This document shows, piece by piece, positions 23,803-34,299 of a stretch of 64,000 nt of DNA. A program made the translations under genes and the position numbers. The stretch covers positions 2,046,001 through 2,110,000 of the forward strand of contig NC_063263.1 of assembly GCF_019578655.1 (NCBI RefSeq). Reading direction: 5' to 3'. The notes beneath the pieces were generated by a model. It did no database searches. It worked only from the letters and a program-made list of their open reading frames with translations, and was not told the DNA's origin. The first letter of the stretch is position 1; each line of letters begins with the position of its first letter. The stretch comes from Ricinus communis. Lineage: Eukaryota > Streptophyta > Magnoliopsida > Malpighiales > Euphorbiaceae.

Positions 23803-24428
23803 TTAGGTGCTAGAGGAGGAGAGGTTTTCTTTACTTTGGGTTTCTGAGTTTTTTGGGTAAAGGTGAGAGAATGTGCCAAAGGGCTGATAAAGGGTTTCTT
23901 GTGGTTGTTCTGGTTGTGAAAGAAAAGGGAAAGAAGAAAAGTATGAAGGAGTAATAGCCGATGAGGTTGAAGCTACTGATATGAATGTTGGAATTGCAGC
24001 AGACTGGTATTTCCGGAGATCATTTTCAATTTGATCTATTTGCTTCTTCAGCCGGGAAATCTCCTTTTGCTTTTGCATGAAAGAGGGGGTAATCGGCTGA
24101 GGTATCCGGAGTTCTTTGTCCAGAGCTTGATACTTTCTTGCATGGGGGATGAGTACTGCAAGACTTCTTGTGAAAAAGTATCCAGCTTGTGATCCATGTT
24201 TTGAACCAAGTGCAGTGCTTGATCTAGTTTGCCATCTATCTTCTTCAAGTAAGTGTTTTGGACAATAGAATTAGATGTCTGCCAGTTGAGAACTTCTTCA
24301 GGGGGTGTCAGCGGTTCTAAGTTTCTAGAAGGTGAAATCCGTGTAGGAAGGATTTCAGATCTTTTGTTCTCTGTTTTTCCCAAGGGAGGGAAATCCTCTG
24401 GTTGTAACATGAAACATTCTTGAACCAA
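23803..24428 (-). pseudogene. coiled-coil segment of the viral polyprotein, frame-broken
   Basis: Two overlapping frames (24428-24048 and 24078-23803) carry heptad-like stretches: LKKIDGKLDQALHLVQNMDH in the first and ISRLKKQIDQIENDLRK in the second. The segment before the coat domain in these viruses is likewise a coiled coil followed by a Ser/Pro-rich region. The change of frame at about 24.06 kb marks another indel. Confidence 0.6.
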
Positions 24429-24476
24429 GGGTTGTACCGCTGATACAGTTGACAGAGATGAAGTAGGTCCAAAAGT

Positions 24477-25154
24477 TCATGGCGTTGTTATACTTGGCCC
24501 AACGTTTTGTACCTCCTGTACAAAATTGGACGAGTACCGGGTTTCCAGCCTATAAACCTTTGGATCTGACTCAATCTCCATTCTGCAAGTTGCAGAAGGG
24601 GGTTTGCCATATTCAATGTTGAGTTGTGCCATAATTTCTTTGAACTCATCATAAGAAACGTCAATGACCGTTTTTCCTTCTCTTTCAAGAAACTCAATTG
24701 CCTCGTCGAACATTGGCAGTGGCTTTTTATTCTTTTTTTGGGAACCATCTGGATCCCGATCGTCTGACTTAGGATGAATCTCCGAACAAGAAGTATCCAG
24801 AGACATCTTTTTTGGATTCTTCTGTTGATGCTGAAAACAGGGTTCAGCATAATCCATGTCATCATGACATAGGCATTCTGGCTTGCACATTTTTGAGGCT
24901 ACATCCCGCATAAAGTGTCCTCCCGACTTGCGGCATAAATCCTGGTTGCCGGGATGCTTGAAAGGAGTGAATAGGGACCTTCTCCCTAGGCCGTGATAAT
25001 CGGGTTGTATCATTGATGCTTGGAAAATTGATGGTGCCGAGGGAAGATTCCTCGATTCTTGTAAAGATCGTCTTAACAGTCCCATCCTTTTGCTGTATAA
25101 AGAGGGGATCTGTGGCTTGAACTGGTTTTGATTGAGATGCCTGGAGCTTCTCAT
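24477..25154 (-). pseudogene. linker after the movement protein with Cys/His-rich patch
   Basis: In a frame different from the movement-protein core, this stretch contains a Cys/His-rich segment (residues about 74-107), a Lys-rich patch and a conserved-looking block around FDEAIEFLEREGKTV. It overlaps the end of the previous frame (25154-24862), which shows a second indel. In florendoviruses and petuviruses this position lies between the movement and coat regions. I assign no activity to it. Confidence 0.5.
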
Positions 25155-25969
25155 AATTTGTTACCCACTCAATAGGAATTAGTTTCTGTAGGTTTTCCTT
25201 TTCAAGCTGTCGAGGAGCTTGAACTATTGTAGGGGTTTGACCAGAATCAGCCATGATGTACAAAGCATCTGATGAGGCTTGGAAGCCTGGGATCTGCAGG
25301 TTAAGTGCATGATCCTGCAATCGATAAACGATCTGATGGTGAAAAGTCGCTGAGAGAGCATTTTCAACTTGACTAGCTCCCGTGATTTGGACTTGTACTT
25401 TCAAGGCAGTGGATAGATAAGGATCACTTAGAGAGAGGTTAAAGTTTGGGAAGAAAGTCAAAACAACACTACCAGTGTTGAGTGTTGTGACTATTGTCCC
25501 AATCACTGCATGCTCGTACTTGAGGTAACGAGTGTCCAAAAGCGACATCCGTCTTTGTAGGCAATCCCATCCTTCCATGATAGGAAAGGACAAGTCTCAC
25601 AGCTCCGAGATAGAGATGAGAATAGCCTTGCTTCCGCCATTGTTCTATGAAAGAGGTGGGGATTTCTAAAGTAACATACTGCTCTTGAGAAGTAGCAGTA
25701 AGTGAACACTGAGAAAGTGAGGAGGATTGAACATATTCTTTTATGGCGAGGGGTTTTTTGTGGATGATTTGGTTAAAGGTTTTTCTGACAAAATTTTGTT
25801 TCTTGAATATGTTGTAAGGGTTGATGATAGGTACTAGAGTATCTTCTATCTGTACGTTATCAGGAATATGGGAGATCTCAACAAGATGATCTATCTTGTT
25901 AGATATGGTTTTCTTACAAGAGGGAGATAATTGAAGGGTAGAAGTATGAGAGGTAATCTCGGTTGACAT
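24862..25969 (-). pseudogene. caulimovirid movement-protein domain (polyprotein N terminus), frame-broken
   Basis: The frame starting at 25969 holds the N terminus up to about 25570. The next frame (25593-24862) continues with the conserved movement-protein core, including LLDTRYLKYEHAVIGT, a VVLTFFPNFN strand and the LKVQVQITGA stretch. The two frames overlap, so one small indel near 25.55 kb separates them. This domain belongs to the 30K superfamily, which enlarges plasmodesmata for cell-to-cell spread. It is the best preserved part of the insertion. The start at 25969 is favoured because an Ala/Ser/Thr-rich N terminus precedes the conserved core and nothing coding lies upstream. Confidence 0.75.
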
Positions 25970-25990
25970 GGTGTTTAAGGTTTCTCTTCT

Positions 25991-26598
25991 TCTATATTAA
26001 TAAATTTAAATCAATATGTTAAATTAATAAGCTCAATCTTATCTTGAGTCGAATTCGATTGTAATCAAATTTTGATTTTTATTATTTAATATTTTAAACT
26101 ATTTAATTATTAAAATTAAATTAATTAATTAATTATATAATTATTAATATAGACATAATTATCATTATTTATATAAAATACTATATACTTTAAATATCTA
26201 TCAAAATAATTAATTATAAAAATTAAATATATATATATAGAAAAATATATCATATTTAAAAGTTTTATCATGTATTATAATGGAATCAGATTACCACAAA
26301 TAATGCAATAGAATTTTGATGCATGGATGGATAAGAATTTTGAAGAGCTCAGCACAAATAATGAATAATATTGCGTTGCCAAATAGATGTTGAAGCTTGG
26401 TCGCTATCTTAACTGCTAAGCTACATAATATAACCAGCGAACAATATATTTTCCCCATTTGAATGAATCATGTGTCAAACAAAAATTGAATGGGATCTTA
26501 AGAATTATGTTCACTTCAAATGGCAAAACCGATGCTTTAATTAGTCGCAGAATACCTTTGATATATAATGATTAATTATAATTTAATTATATATTATA
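25991..26598. other. AT-rich spacer between the virus and the Mutator element
   Basis: No gene recognised. The last nine bases (26590-26598) are the left target duplication of the Mutator-like element. Confidence 0.6.
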
Positions 26599-26893
26599 GG
26601 AAAAACGATCCCAGATATCCCAATCTTTAATCATTTTTTTACGAATCTACCCTTATCTTTAAAACGTATCAATTTGGTCCACCATGTTTGCGTCTTGTAT
26701 CATTCCTACCCACCCGTGTTTTGGCGTGTGCCAGTAATGACATGGCGTCCACATGTGGCTCCACATATTCGTCTATGTGGCTGAGCATAATGAAGGACCT
26801 CAAAACTCACCTTTTCATCCTAACATTTTCCCAATTCTTTTTCCCCAATTTTTTCCCAGGCGAAATCCCTAATTCAGTATTCTAGGGTTTCTA
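26599..26893 (+). repeat. left terminal inverted repeat of the MULE
   Basis: Reverse-complement partner of 31252-31544. Similarity runs from the GGAAAAACGATCC tip to just past the ATTCTAGGG motif. The 65-residue frame at 26688-26885 and its twin on the other arm are by-products of the repeat. Confidence 0.9.
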
Positions 26894-27867
26894 ATTTTTA
26901 TTTTGCCTTTAAAATCTAGGGTTTTCTTGTTCCTCTCATGGCAAGTCTAAATAGAAGGGGCATCGTCAAGATCTTCTATTGTCAACAATTGATAGTATTT
27001 ATATGGGAGTAAAGTAGCATTTTATGAATTTGAGAGACCAGCGAAGCTGATGATATAAAGGAGAACGAAAAATTTTGGGTGTCTGTGACGAGGTTGCTCT
27101 TACATTGGGGTAAGTTTTGTTAGCAATGTTAGGGTTTAGTTATTTTATTTTGAAAGATTGAACAATGTATGATGATTTCGTTTCAATTTTGTTATGTAGG
27201 GGTAGAGCTGTGTTTTGTTTAGCTGTCATGACGATTGGGTGAATGAGAAGAAGTTTGGCAATTGGGGCGGAGTTGTGCTCTTACACTGACGACTGTACAA
27301 AATGTGAAGGAACATTTGATGCTTTTCAAGTTCGGTTTCTGTGGTATGGTTGAACATTGTAATGAATAATTGTGAAACTGGAAAAGTCATGACAGAGAAG
27401 TTTGATGAAGGAAAGTTTGATGTTTGATGATCAGTTTGTGCTTGTTTTTGCCAGACAGGAGTTGCATTGCCAGATAGGCTTTATGATTGATTTAGCAAGG
27501 TGTAGGATTTGGTTTTGTAGTAGATGGGTGGGTTGAATCTTGTAATCAATGGTAAATTGTATTACCAACTTTTATAATTGATTATGCAATGAAGCTCTTA
27601 TTTTTATGTTAAGATATTTTGCATGTATTCCTTTTGACTTTGATGAAGTAAAATGAACCTATAGTTAATATGACAAATTCACATTTGGACAGATAAATAG
27701 GCATTAAATAGCCTTTTAATATTACTGTAATATACAATCCTTACAAAAATCATGAAGTACAATAAACATATGTCTTAGAAAAGACAAACACATAAAATAA
27801 TACATATGAAGGCAAACTAATTGATATGGTCCAAATGACAGTTTTGTTCCATGCAACTTTATTAGCT
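26894..27867. other. MULE 3' non-coding region
   Basis: Between the left inverted repeat and the last transposase-like frame. Mixed composition, several poly-T stretches; no frame worth calling. Confidence 0.5.
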
Positions 27868-28107
27868 CTAACAAAGACACAGTACTGCAACTTCTCTAAG
27901 GCAACTTCTTAAACTTCTACATTGGCTTTGGCAAAACATGTTGCCTTCTTGAATCACCAATTCTACATTGTTACTAGTCTTTGTCTTTATAGGTACCAAC
28001 TTTTGTTTGCCTTTCGAACTAGCTACCACCTTCTCTTTGCCTTTGGAATTAGCTACCACCTTCTCTTTTGCCTTTGTAGCTGTTGAAGTTTGGCTACAAA
28101 CTTTCAC
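27868..28107 (-). CDS. Lys-rich 79-residue frame inside the MULE, probably transposase tail
   Basis: It contains a short internal repeat (KEKVVANSKGKEKVVASSKGK in outline: two KEKVVA.SKGK units). This type of Lys/Gly/Ser tail occurs at the C terminus of many plant MuDR-like transposases after the zinc knuckle, so I read it as a distal exon of the same dead gene rather than an independent gene. No splice sites were traced. Confidence 0.3.
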   Translation of the reverse strand: MKVCSQTSTATKAKEKVVANSKGKEKVVASSKGKQKLVPIKTKTSNNVELVIQEGNMFCQSQCRSLRSCLREVAVLCLC

Positions 28108-28698
28108 ACTTTGTACATGAGTAGCTGTAGTTGATCTTTGTTCCTTTGTAGCTATAGTTTATCTTTAGGTGTCAGACCTCTTTCTGGATTGCCTTATTGT
28201 TGTTGCTGTTTCTGTATAACCACTAACAGTCCTCACATTCCTTTCCCCTGGCATCTGCATTATGACATTTTATATTTAGAACATGAAACATATGAAAACA
28301 CACAAAATTAGAGATTTACATCTGACATGTTGATTACGTACTCTTAAATACATATTACTAGTCTCTATAGATATGTGCAGGCCATATCCTTTTCTAGCCT
28401 GCAGTACAACAACACATAACTCGTAGGATTACTAAGTATAATTCACACAGAACTAAGTTATGAACAATACCTGAATTCTTTCTTTGGCAATTATTTTCTT
28501 ATCATATAGTGGTTTGGATTATGAAGGACCAGCTTCTACATTTTCAACTGTAGCCTTATTTGGTACATCAATATTGGTAACATTACTTGTAGGAGCTGGT
28601 GGGCATCTACTTCTCCTTCTGCTTCTCTGTTACAAGTAGAAAATTCAAGAATGAACATACTACTTAATTTGTGATATGATAGCTCTAACAAAAAAAAA

Positions 28699-31124
28699 TT
28701 ATACCTGATTGTCCATAATATCTTTAGATGCAGGTGGATTATCCTTTCTTGGGCACCCTCTTTTATTGTGTCCATATGCATAGCAAATTCTACACTGCAT
28801 CCTTATTCCATTTCTACTTAATTTGTTTGGATCCCTTTCTTCTTCATCAACAACTTTCTTTCTGTTCACCTTAGGTCTTCCTGGCATCTTTTTGAATGGT
28901 GGTAGATGCACTGGTGCCTCAGTGATCTCATGCCACATCTTCTAGCCATTTAATGGTTCTAGGGCATATTGATAGGCTTGTAAGTACATATCCTTCTTGT
29001 AGCATTCATCAACATAGTCATCCACATTCTGCCTCAACCAATGAATACTGGAAATTGCATGAATGCAAGAAATTCCGATTGCCAAGCTCGCATGTGCGAC
29101 TCTGTCTGCGAGACACCACAAACTGATCATCAAATATTTTAACCTGAAATTTGTCATTCAAAGCTGCCTTTGGTATACAGAATCTGGTTTCCCACTTTAA
29201 CTTCTCAATCTTCTTTCTAATCCTTGGGCACAATTCATCCATACTGTTTTTCACCATGTCATACTTTATTTTAATCCTTTCCATCAAAGCACCCCTAATC
29301 TTTTCCAACATGTCAATAATATGTAGCAACCTTGCTTTGCATATGCATCCATTAAAAGTCTCAGCAATGTTGTTGTCAACATTGTCACACTTAGGGAGAG
29401 TGGATATGTATGCTTTACAGAAGAGTTTTGAATATGTATCCATCCACTAAAATATATTTATAATCCTTGAAAATAGAATTATCCCCTTCCATATTGCATT
29501 CTAGGTCAAAACATCCTTCTCTATCAACTCTCTTCAATTCATGCACATAGGATCTCAACTTGGCATAATGAGCCTCTATTGATCCTCTAAGCTTCACTAA
29601 ACCCAGCTTTTTTGCCCTATAACATGAGTATTTTGAGACCTTTAGTGCATATTTTGTCATCAAATCAGATTCCATTTCAGATACTGAATAATTTGGTTTC
29701 TTTCTAAATTTATTTAAAAACTCATCAGCCAGCCACTTTGTAGTTGCCATATTATTTCTTTGCACCCTAGCATAGTTATGGTTAGGTCTAATAGTCCTAA
29801 CCATGAATGTCATCTCATTTGGAACTTTTGAAGCATACACTCTCCAACTGCAGTTTCCTTTACATTGTGCTTCCATCCTATCTTCTCCAGTCCTTTTCCA
29901 CCCCACATCATACCCATTTGTAATAGCATAATTTTGTACTGCTCCTCTAAATTGTTCTGCATTTGTGAATTTCATTCCTGCTACAAACTTTAACTCTTGA
30001 TGATTACACTTAGGATTGTAAATTATTTTTTTCTCCCTCTTTTTTTTCCTATAACCATAGTCATCATCATCACTTGAAACAAGAGTATCAACCTCAGCAT
30101 CATTTTCAGGGTACTCAGAATGGCACTCACTATTATCACTCACATTGCCATCCACTCTAGTATTGCTACTAGACCCTATAAACCCAGTGTCATATCTCCC
30201 TTGGTCCCTATCCAATCCTAAAAGAAATCCATTGTCAACTACAGTCTTGCTAAAGTCCTTCAGATTCTGTTTTGCAGTTACATATTCCTCATCCATATCT
30301 GAGTCAGAAACATCAGAAGATAGGCTATCCTCATCATCACATTCATCATTTTCAGGGGTATAATCTTCATCCTCACTAGATCCAACATAGTCATAAACAT
30401 TGTTCACATTCAGGTTCTACTTCATTTTCCCCTTTATTTATAACACTTTCAGATTCAGTTTTATTTTGATTTGCATTTTCAAATCCAACTACAGTCAATG
30501 GTTCATCTGCATTGTCATTATGATGTTGATTCTCATTTTCAGTTATAGTTTGCCCACAGTTTGGAGTAATTGTTACAGCTTCAGCATAAACTTTTAAAAA
30601 GCTATACTCTAAACCTTCTGCAAACATCTTTTTGCACTCTTCCTCAGTTTCAACAAAAACTAAGCTTAGTTCCTTCCCTATAGGGTTCCATCTTCTAGGG
30701 GGTTCATAGGCAACACTTAAGAAATGTGTATATCCTAATGTTTTCACTATCTCCTCAATATCATCCATAGTGAAACTAGAAATGCCACTAAGATTTACAG
30801 AACACCCACCAACATAGTTGACTATAGGATTACTAATTAATGCACCACCATGATGAAATTCAGTAGGAATACTGCAGAAATATACACACAGCAATTATAT
30901 TAGTAATGTAGCAATACAAATGCCACTTTCTAGTAATAACAAATGCAAATGCATGTAGTAATAAAAAACGCAAATTCTTGGCTTAAAGGTTGTAGTAATA
31001 ACAAATGCATTTTTTGTACAATGTTATACCCACGACAATAAGATTCCCCACCACTTGCATTGCTTTACCCATTCAATGTATTAACAAATACATACCTTTG
31101 TTGTCTTTTTCTGGAAGGAGCCAT
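28699..31124 (-). pseudogene. MuDR-type transposase gene, catalytic core deleted
   Basis: Exon 1 is ATG at 31124 through 31096 (MAPSRKRQQ), then GT at 31095. Exon 2 begins at 30871 after a CAG and continues in phase with the N-terminal PB1-like domain (EFHHGG, NYVGG). An acidic region and the MuDR DNA-binding region follow (about 30000-29600: FTNAEQFRGAVQNYAI and the CKGNCSWRVYAS patch). Next should come the DDE/MULE domain of roughly 200 residues, but the sequence passes straight to the C-terminal part (KAYISTLPKCDNVDNN, about 29420), with a frame change. A second frame change breaks the SWIM zinc region near 29080. A TAG at 28942-28944 precedes a PGRPK AT-hook-like motif and a C-x2-C-x4-H-x4-C knuckle (28938-28699). 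The enzyme cannot be active. Confidence 0.85.
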
Positions 31125-31251
31125 CTTGCGGGGGACCACAGGCACGAGCTTCAACAATATTGGACCACAGAAGAAGGGACAAAGATAATAGAGCAAATTC
31201 GGCGAAATGAGCGAACTTAGGCTATATGTGTGGACGAAACGAGATTGAAAT

Positions 31252-31544
31252 CGGAAGCCCTAGAATACTGAATTGGGGATTTCGCCGAAGAAAAAATTGG
31301 GGGAAAAGAATTGGGGAAATGTTAGGACGAAACGGTGAGTTTTGAGGTCCTTCATTATGCTCAGCCACGTAGACAAACATATGGAGCAACGTGTGGACGC
31401 CATGTCATTACTGGCACACGCCAAAACACGGGTAGATAGGAATGATACAAGACGCAAACATGGTGGACCAAATTGATATGTTTTAAAGATGAGGGTAGAT
31501 TCGCGAAAATGGTTAAATGTTGGGGTATCTAGGATCGTTTTCCC
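31252..31544 (-). repeat. right terminal inverted repeat of the MULE
   Basis: Mirror of 26599-26893, ending in GGATCGTTTTCCC at 31544. Confidence 0.9.
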
Positions 31545-31553
31545 TATATTATA

Positions 31554-31949
31554 TGATTAACTTATTATTAATTCATGATTTTTGACATATTATATGATTT
31601 TTTTCATGTCAACATTTCGTATAAGTACCTTTTCTAATATACTTCAATTCTCATTATTATATTTGTTTTGGCTATGAACATTTCTCTAGTTCTATGAGAG
31701 TTTCTAAAGAATTGAATCCTAGCCAATTAGCGCCCCCACTTCTTCCTGATATAGGTGATTTCTTATGGCATTCTCCATAAGAATCATTAAAAGTATTTAT
31801 TTATCCTTTTTCCACATCATTATCACTATATTCATCATAGGAATACAAAAGGATTATCCCCACAATGATCTATTCATATCTTTACATTTGAGTTTTCCAT
31901 TTGAACCTAGATCTTGAGATCTTAGGATCTTTATTCAAGTAGGTTGGGT
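31554..31949. other. 3' non-coding end of copia A (LTR not resolved)
   Basis: Lies between the MULE target duplication and the last readable copia RNase H codons. It is where the polypurine tract and 3' LTR of copia A should be, but no second LTR copy is available for comparison. Confidence 0.4.
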
Positions 31950-33957
31950 TTCTATTGCAATGACATCTTCTTGCATAGGCTTTAGTTTTATTCCCCTTGA
32001 TGATTTATCAACTAACTCTATGTTTACCCTTTAGTTAGCGATTAAATAATATTATCCTTTTATTTTACATAATCAATAAAGATAACTCTAGTTGAGATAA
32101 TTGCCTAATGGTATTATTTGTATAATATATGTGTATAGATTTACAATTGTATATGTTGCTTTGTACCCTTCCAATTGCAAATTGACTATCATAATGAATG
32201 CAAATTGGTGGGACAAACTTAATCTATCTTAGAATGTCCTTTAAGAAATGGCATAACCATTCAACCTTTTCACCACATTTGTTTAGAGCAAAAAATACAA
32301 ACTCTATAGTGGATTTTGCTATAATTGTTTGTTTTTAGAGGATTTTCAGATACTACTGCTCCTACCAATGTGAACATATATCCACTAGTAGACTTTGAGT
32401 CTTTCATATTGGATATCCAATTCGCATCACTACATCCTTCTAGAACTGTAGGTTATCTTGTAGAATACAGTCCATAATTATGAGTATACCTCAAGTACTT
32501 GAGTACTCTTATAATTCTTTTCTAGTGATCAAGTCTTGCATTACTCGTATTTCTACTTAGTCTATTTACTACCTAGGTAATATTTAGTCTTGTACAACTC
32601 ATTAGGTACACCAAGCTTCTGATCATTCTAGCATACTTCATTTAAGAATGCTCTTCGCTTTTATTCTTAAAAAAATGTAAACTTGAGTCTTCCAATGTTC
32701 TGACTATACTAGAAGTATTCTTGCTAAATTTCTCAAGGACATTATCCACATAGTATGATTGGCTTAATATAAGGCCATTTGATGTTCTTAAAATTTTTAA
32801 TCTCAAAATCACATATGGAAAACCCATATCTTTCATATCAAAGCTTGAATTTAACAGGTACTTGCTAGATTTGATCATCTTATCATCACTATCAATAATG
32901 AGCATATCATCAATAAAATCACATTTGAGAAATTGATATTTTTCATGTCAAATCTTGAATTTAACATGTCCTTAGTAAATTTGATCATCTTACCATCATT
33001 ACCAATAATGAGCATATCATGAACATAGAGACACAAAATGACATAGTCATTAGATTTATCCTTGACATAAATATATTTTATCACATTCATTAATCTTGAA
33101 ACCAGTTGCCAACACAACATTGTCAAACTTTTCATGCCATTTTTTTTTCGGTACTTGCTTTCAGTCATACAAGGACTTCCTAATCGACATACTTTCTTTT
33201 CTTATCAAGGATAATAGAACTCTCAAGTGGTTCTATATAGATCTCTTCATCTAAATCTCCATTGATAAAGATAATTTACACATCTATTTGATGTACTTCA
33301 AGATTTTGCAAGGCTACGACTGGAAGCACCATCTTAATAGAATTTGTTCTCGTTATAAGAGAATATATATCAAAGTAATCAAAGCCTTCTTTTTGTTTGT
33401 AATCTTTAATTATAAGTCTGACCTTATATTTATAAATTAATCCATCTACTTTCACTTTGCTTTTGAAAATCCATTCAGATCCTAGAGGTTTACTTTCTAA
33501 TGGAAGATCCACTAATTCACAAGTATAGTTTTGCATAATGGACTCAACTTCACTCTTAGTAGCCTCTTTCCATAAAGGGCCTTCTAATGAGTTCACAACT
33601 TCTCTATAAGATTGAGGTTATCCTTCAAGCGAATAAGTTAGAAAACCTAAACCAAAAGATTTTTCTATTCTAAATCTTTTACTACATCGTAACTCATTCT
33701 CAGCCTGACCATAGTTCTGACTATTTTCATCTATAACCTCATGTGTTTGTTTGGATGAACTTAGTCCTTCTTGGACACACTTAATCTTCATTGAACAAAT
33801 ATGGTATTAAATGTTCAAAGAACGACACATTTTTTGATTCTATTATTGTATTTTTATGTATGTCTAGGATTTTAGAGTCACACACAAGAAATTGATAAGC
33901 ACTATTGTTATGTGCATATCCTATGAAAATGCAATCAACAATTTTTGGGCTTATCTT
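31950..33957 (-). pseudogene. copia A: integrase end, reverse transcriptase and RNase H
   Basis: The minus strand reads copia pol from the end of integrase (VDCIFIGYAHNNSAYQFLV, 33957-33781) to the start of reverse transcriptase (WKEAT..VESIMQNYTCELVDLP, 33596-33276), the catalytic region (LYVHDMLIIG, where the second residue of the usual Asp-Asp pair is preceded by His), the FDMKDMG stretch (33168-32642), and RNase H with the DS.FAIGR motif down to about 32040. Stops, frame changes and a 110-bp tandem duplication show that it is dead. The copy continues on the other side of copia B at 41340-42260. Confidence 0.85.
32805..33022 (-). repeat. 110-bp tandem duplication inside the copia A reverse transcriptase
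   Basis: Copies run about 32805-32912 and 32915-33022. Both encode the MLII(G/D) ... K(Y/D).LNS.FDMK stretch. As 110 is not a multiple of three, the duplication itself shifts the frame. The copies have diverged at roughly one base in six, so it is old. Confidence 0.8.
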
Positions 33958-34230
33958 TGTTAGAAAATAAATAGGTGAAGCTATATACTGCAACTTTAGT
34001 ATGAAAATTTATTCAACAGAAAGAAATTACAATTCTTTCTCAAAATAGAAGAAGCAACACATGCTAAAGAAGGAAAAAAATTTATTTCTTGGAATGAATA
34101 ATAAGGATTACAATTTCTCAATTTATAGGTCTTTTAAAATTATTTCTACTATTCATTTTTATACTTAAAATACATGTTAATTTAAGCCATTATTTCTTTT
34201 AACTAAACATATATTTGTTAAACTTTAGCA
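33958..34230 (-). repeat. 3' LTR of copia B
   Basis: 273 bp. Matches 38137-38410 throughout (TG start, AGAAAATAA.TA.GTGAAGC, ..TTTAGTATGAAAATTTATT). It ends GTTAAACTTTAGCA, whereas the 5' LTR has extra bases (GATAA) near this end. Confidence 0.85.
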
Positions 34231-34299
34231 TTTTCTCACTTGAAAGTAATCTTTAAGCTTCTTTGCATATTACTTAAGTTTTATTGTTAGGCCCATAGA

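Larger units (their letters stand above)
20400..25990 (-). mobile_element. endogenous caulimovirid (florendovirus/petuvirus type), defective
   Basis: On the minus strand the order is movement protein, a Cys-rich linker, a coiled-coil segment, coat/zinc-knuckle region, protease/reverse-transcriptase start, RNase H end, a C-terminal tail, then a non-coding region with a TATA promoter. This is the single-polyprotein order known for florendoviruses and petuviruses (Caulimoviridae), which are common as old integrations in dicot chromosomes. Several frame changes and stops break it, and most of the reverse transcriptase is gone, so it cannot encode a working replication enzyme. The copy starts at the polyprotein start and ends in the leader, so it covers about one genome equivalent minus the deletion. 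Borders are approximate; no target duplication is expected. Confidence 0.8.
26599..31544 (-). mobile_element. Mutator-like DNA transposon (MULE), 4.9 kb, complete ends
   Basis: Inverted ends of about 290 bp (26599-26893 and 31252-31544) start GG(A/G)AAAACGATCC. They are flanked by a perfect 9-bp direct duplication, TATATTATA, at 26590-26598 and 31545-31553. Nine bp is the hallmark of Mutator insertions. Inside is a minus-strand transposase gene of the MuDR type that has lost its catalytic core and carries frame breaks. The high similarity of the two ends (even the spurious frames in them match almost throughout) suggests a moderately young insertion that would need a transposase in trans. Confidence 0.95.

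Noticed and set aside
26688..26885. 65-residue frame with a near-identical twin at 31260-31457
   Set aside because: The pair is caused by the inverted repeats of the MULE, not by two copies of a gene.
29151..29450. 99-residue plus-strand frame
   Set aside because: Antisense of the MULE transposase C-terminal region.
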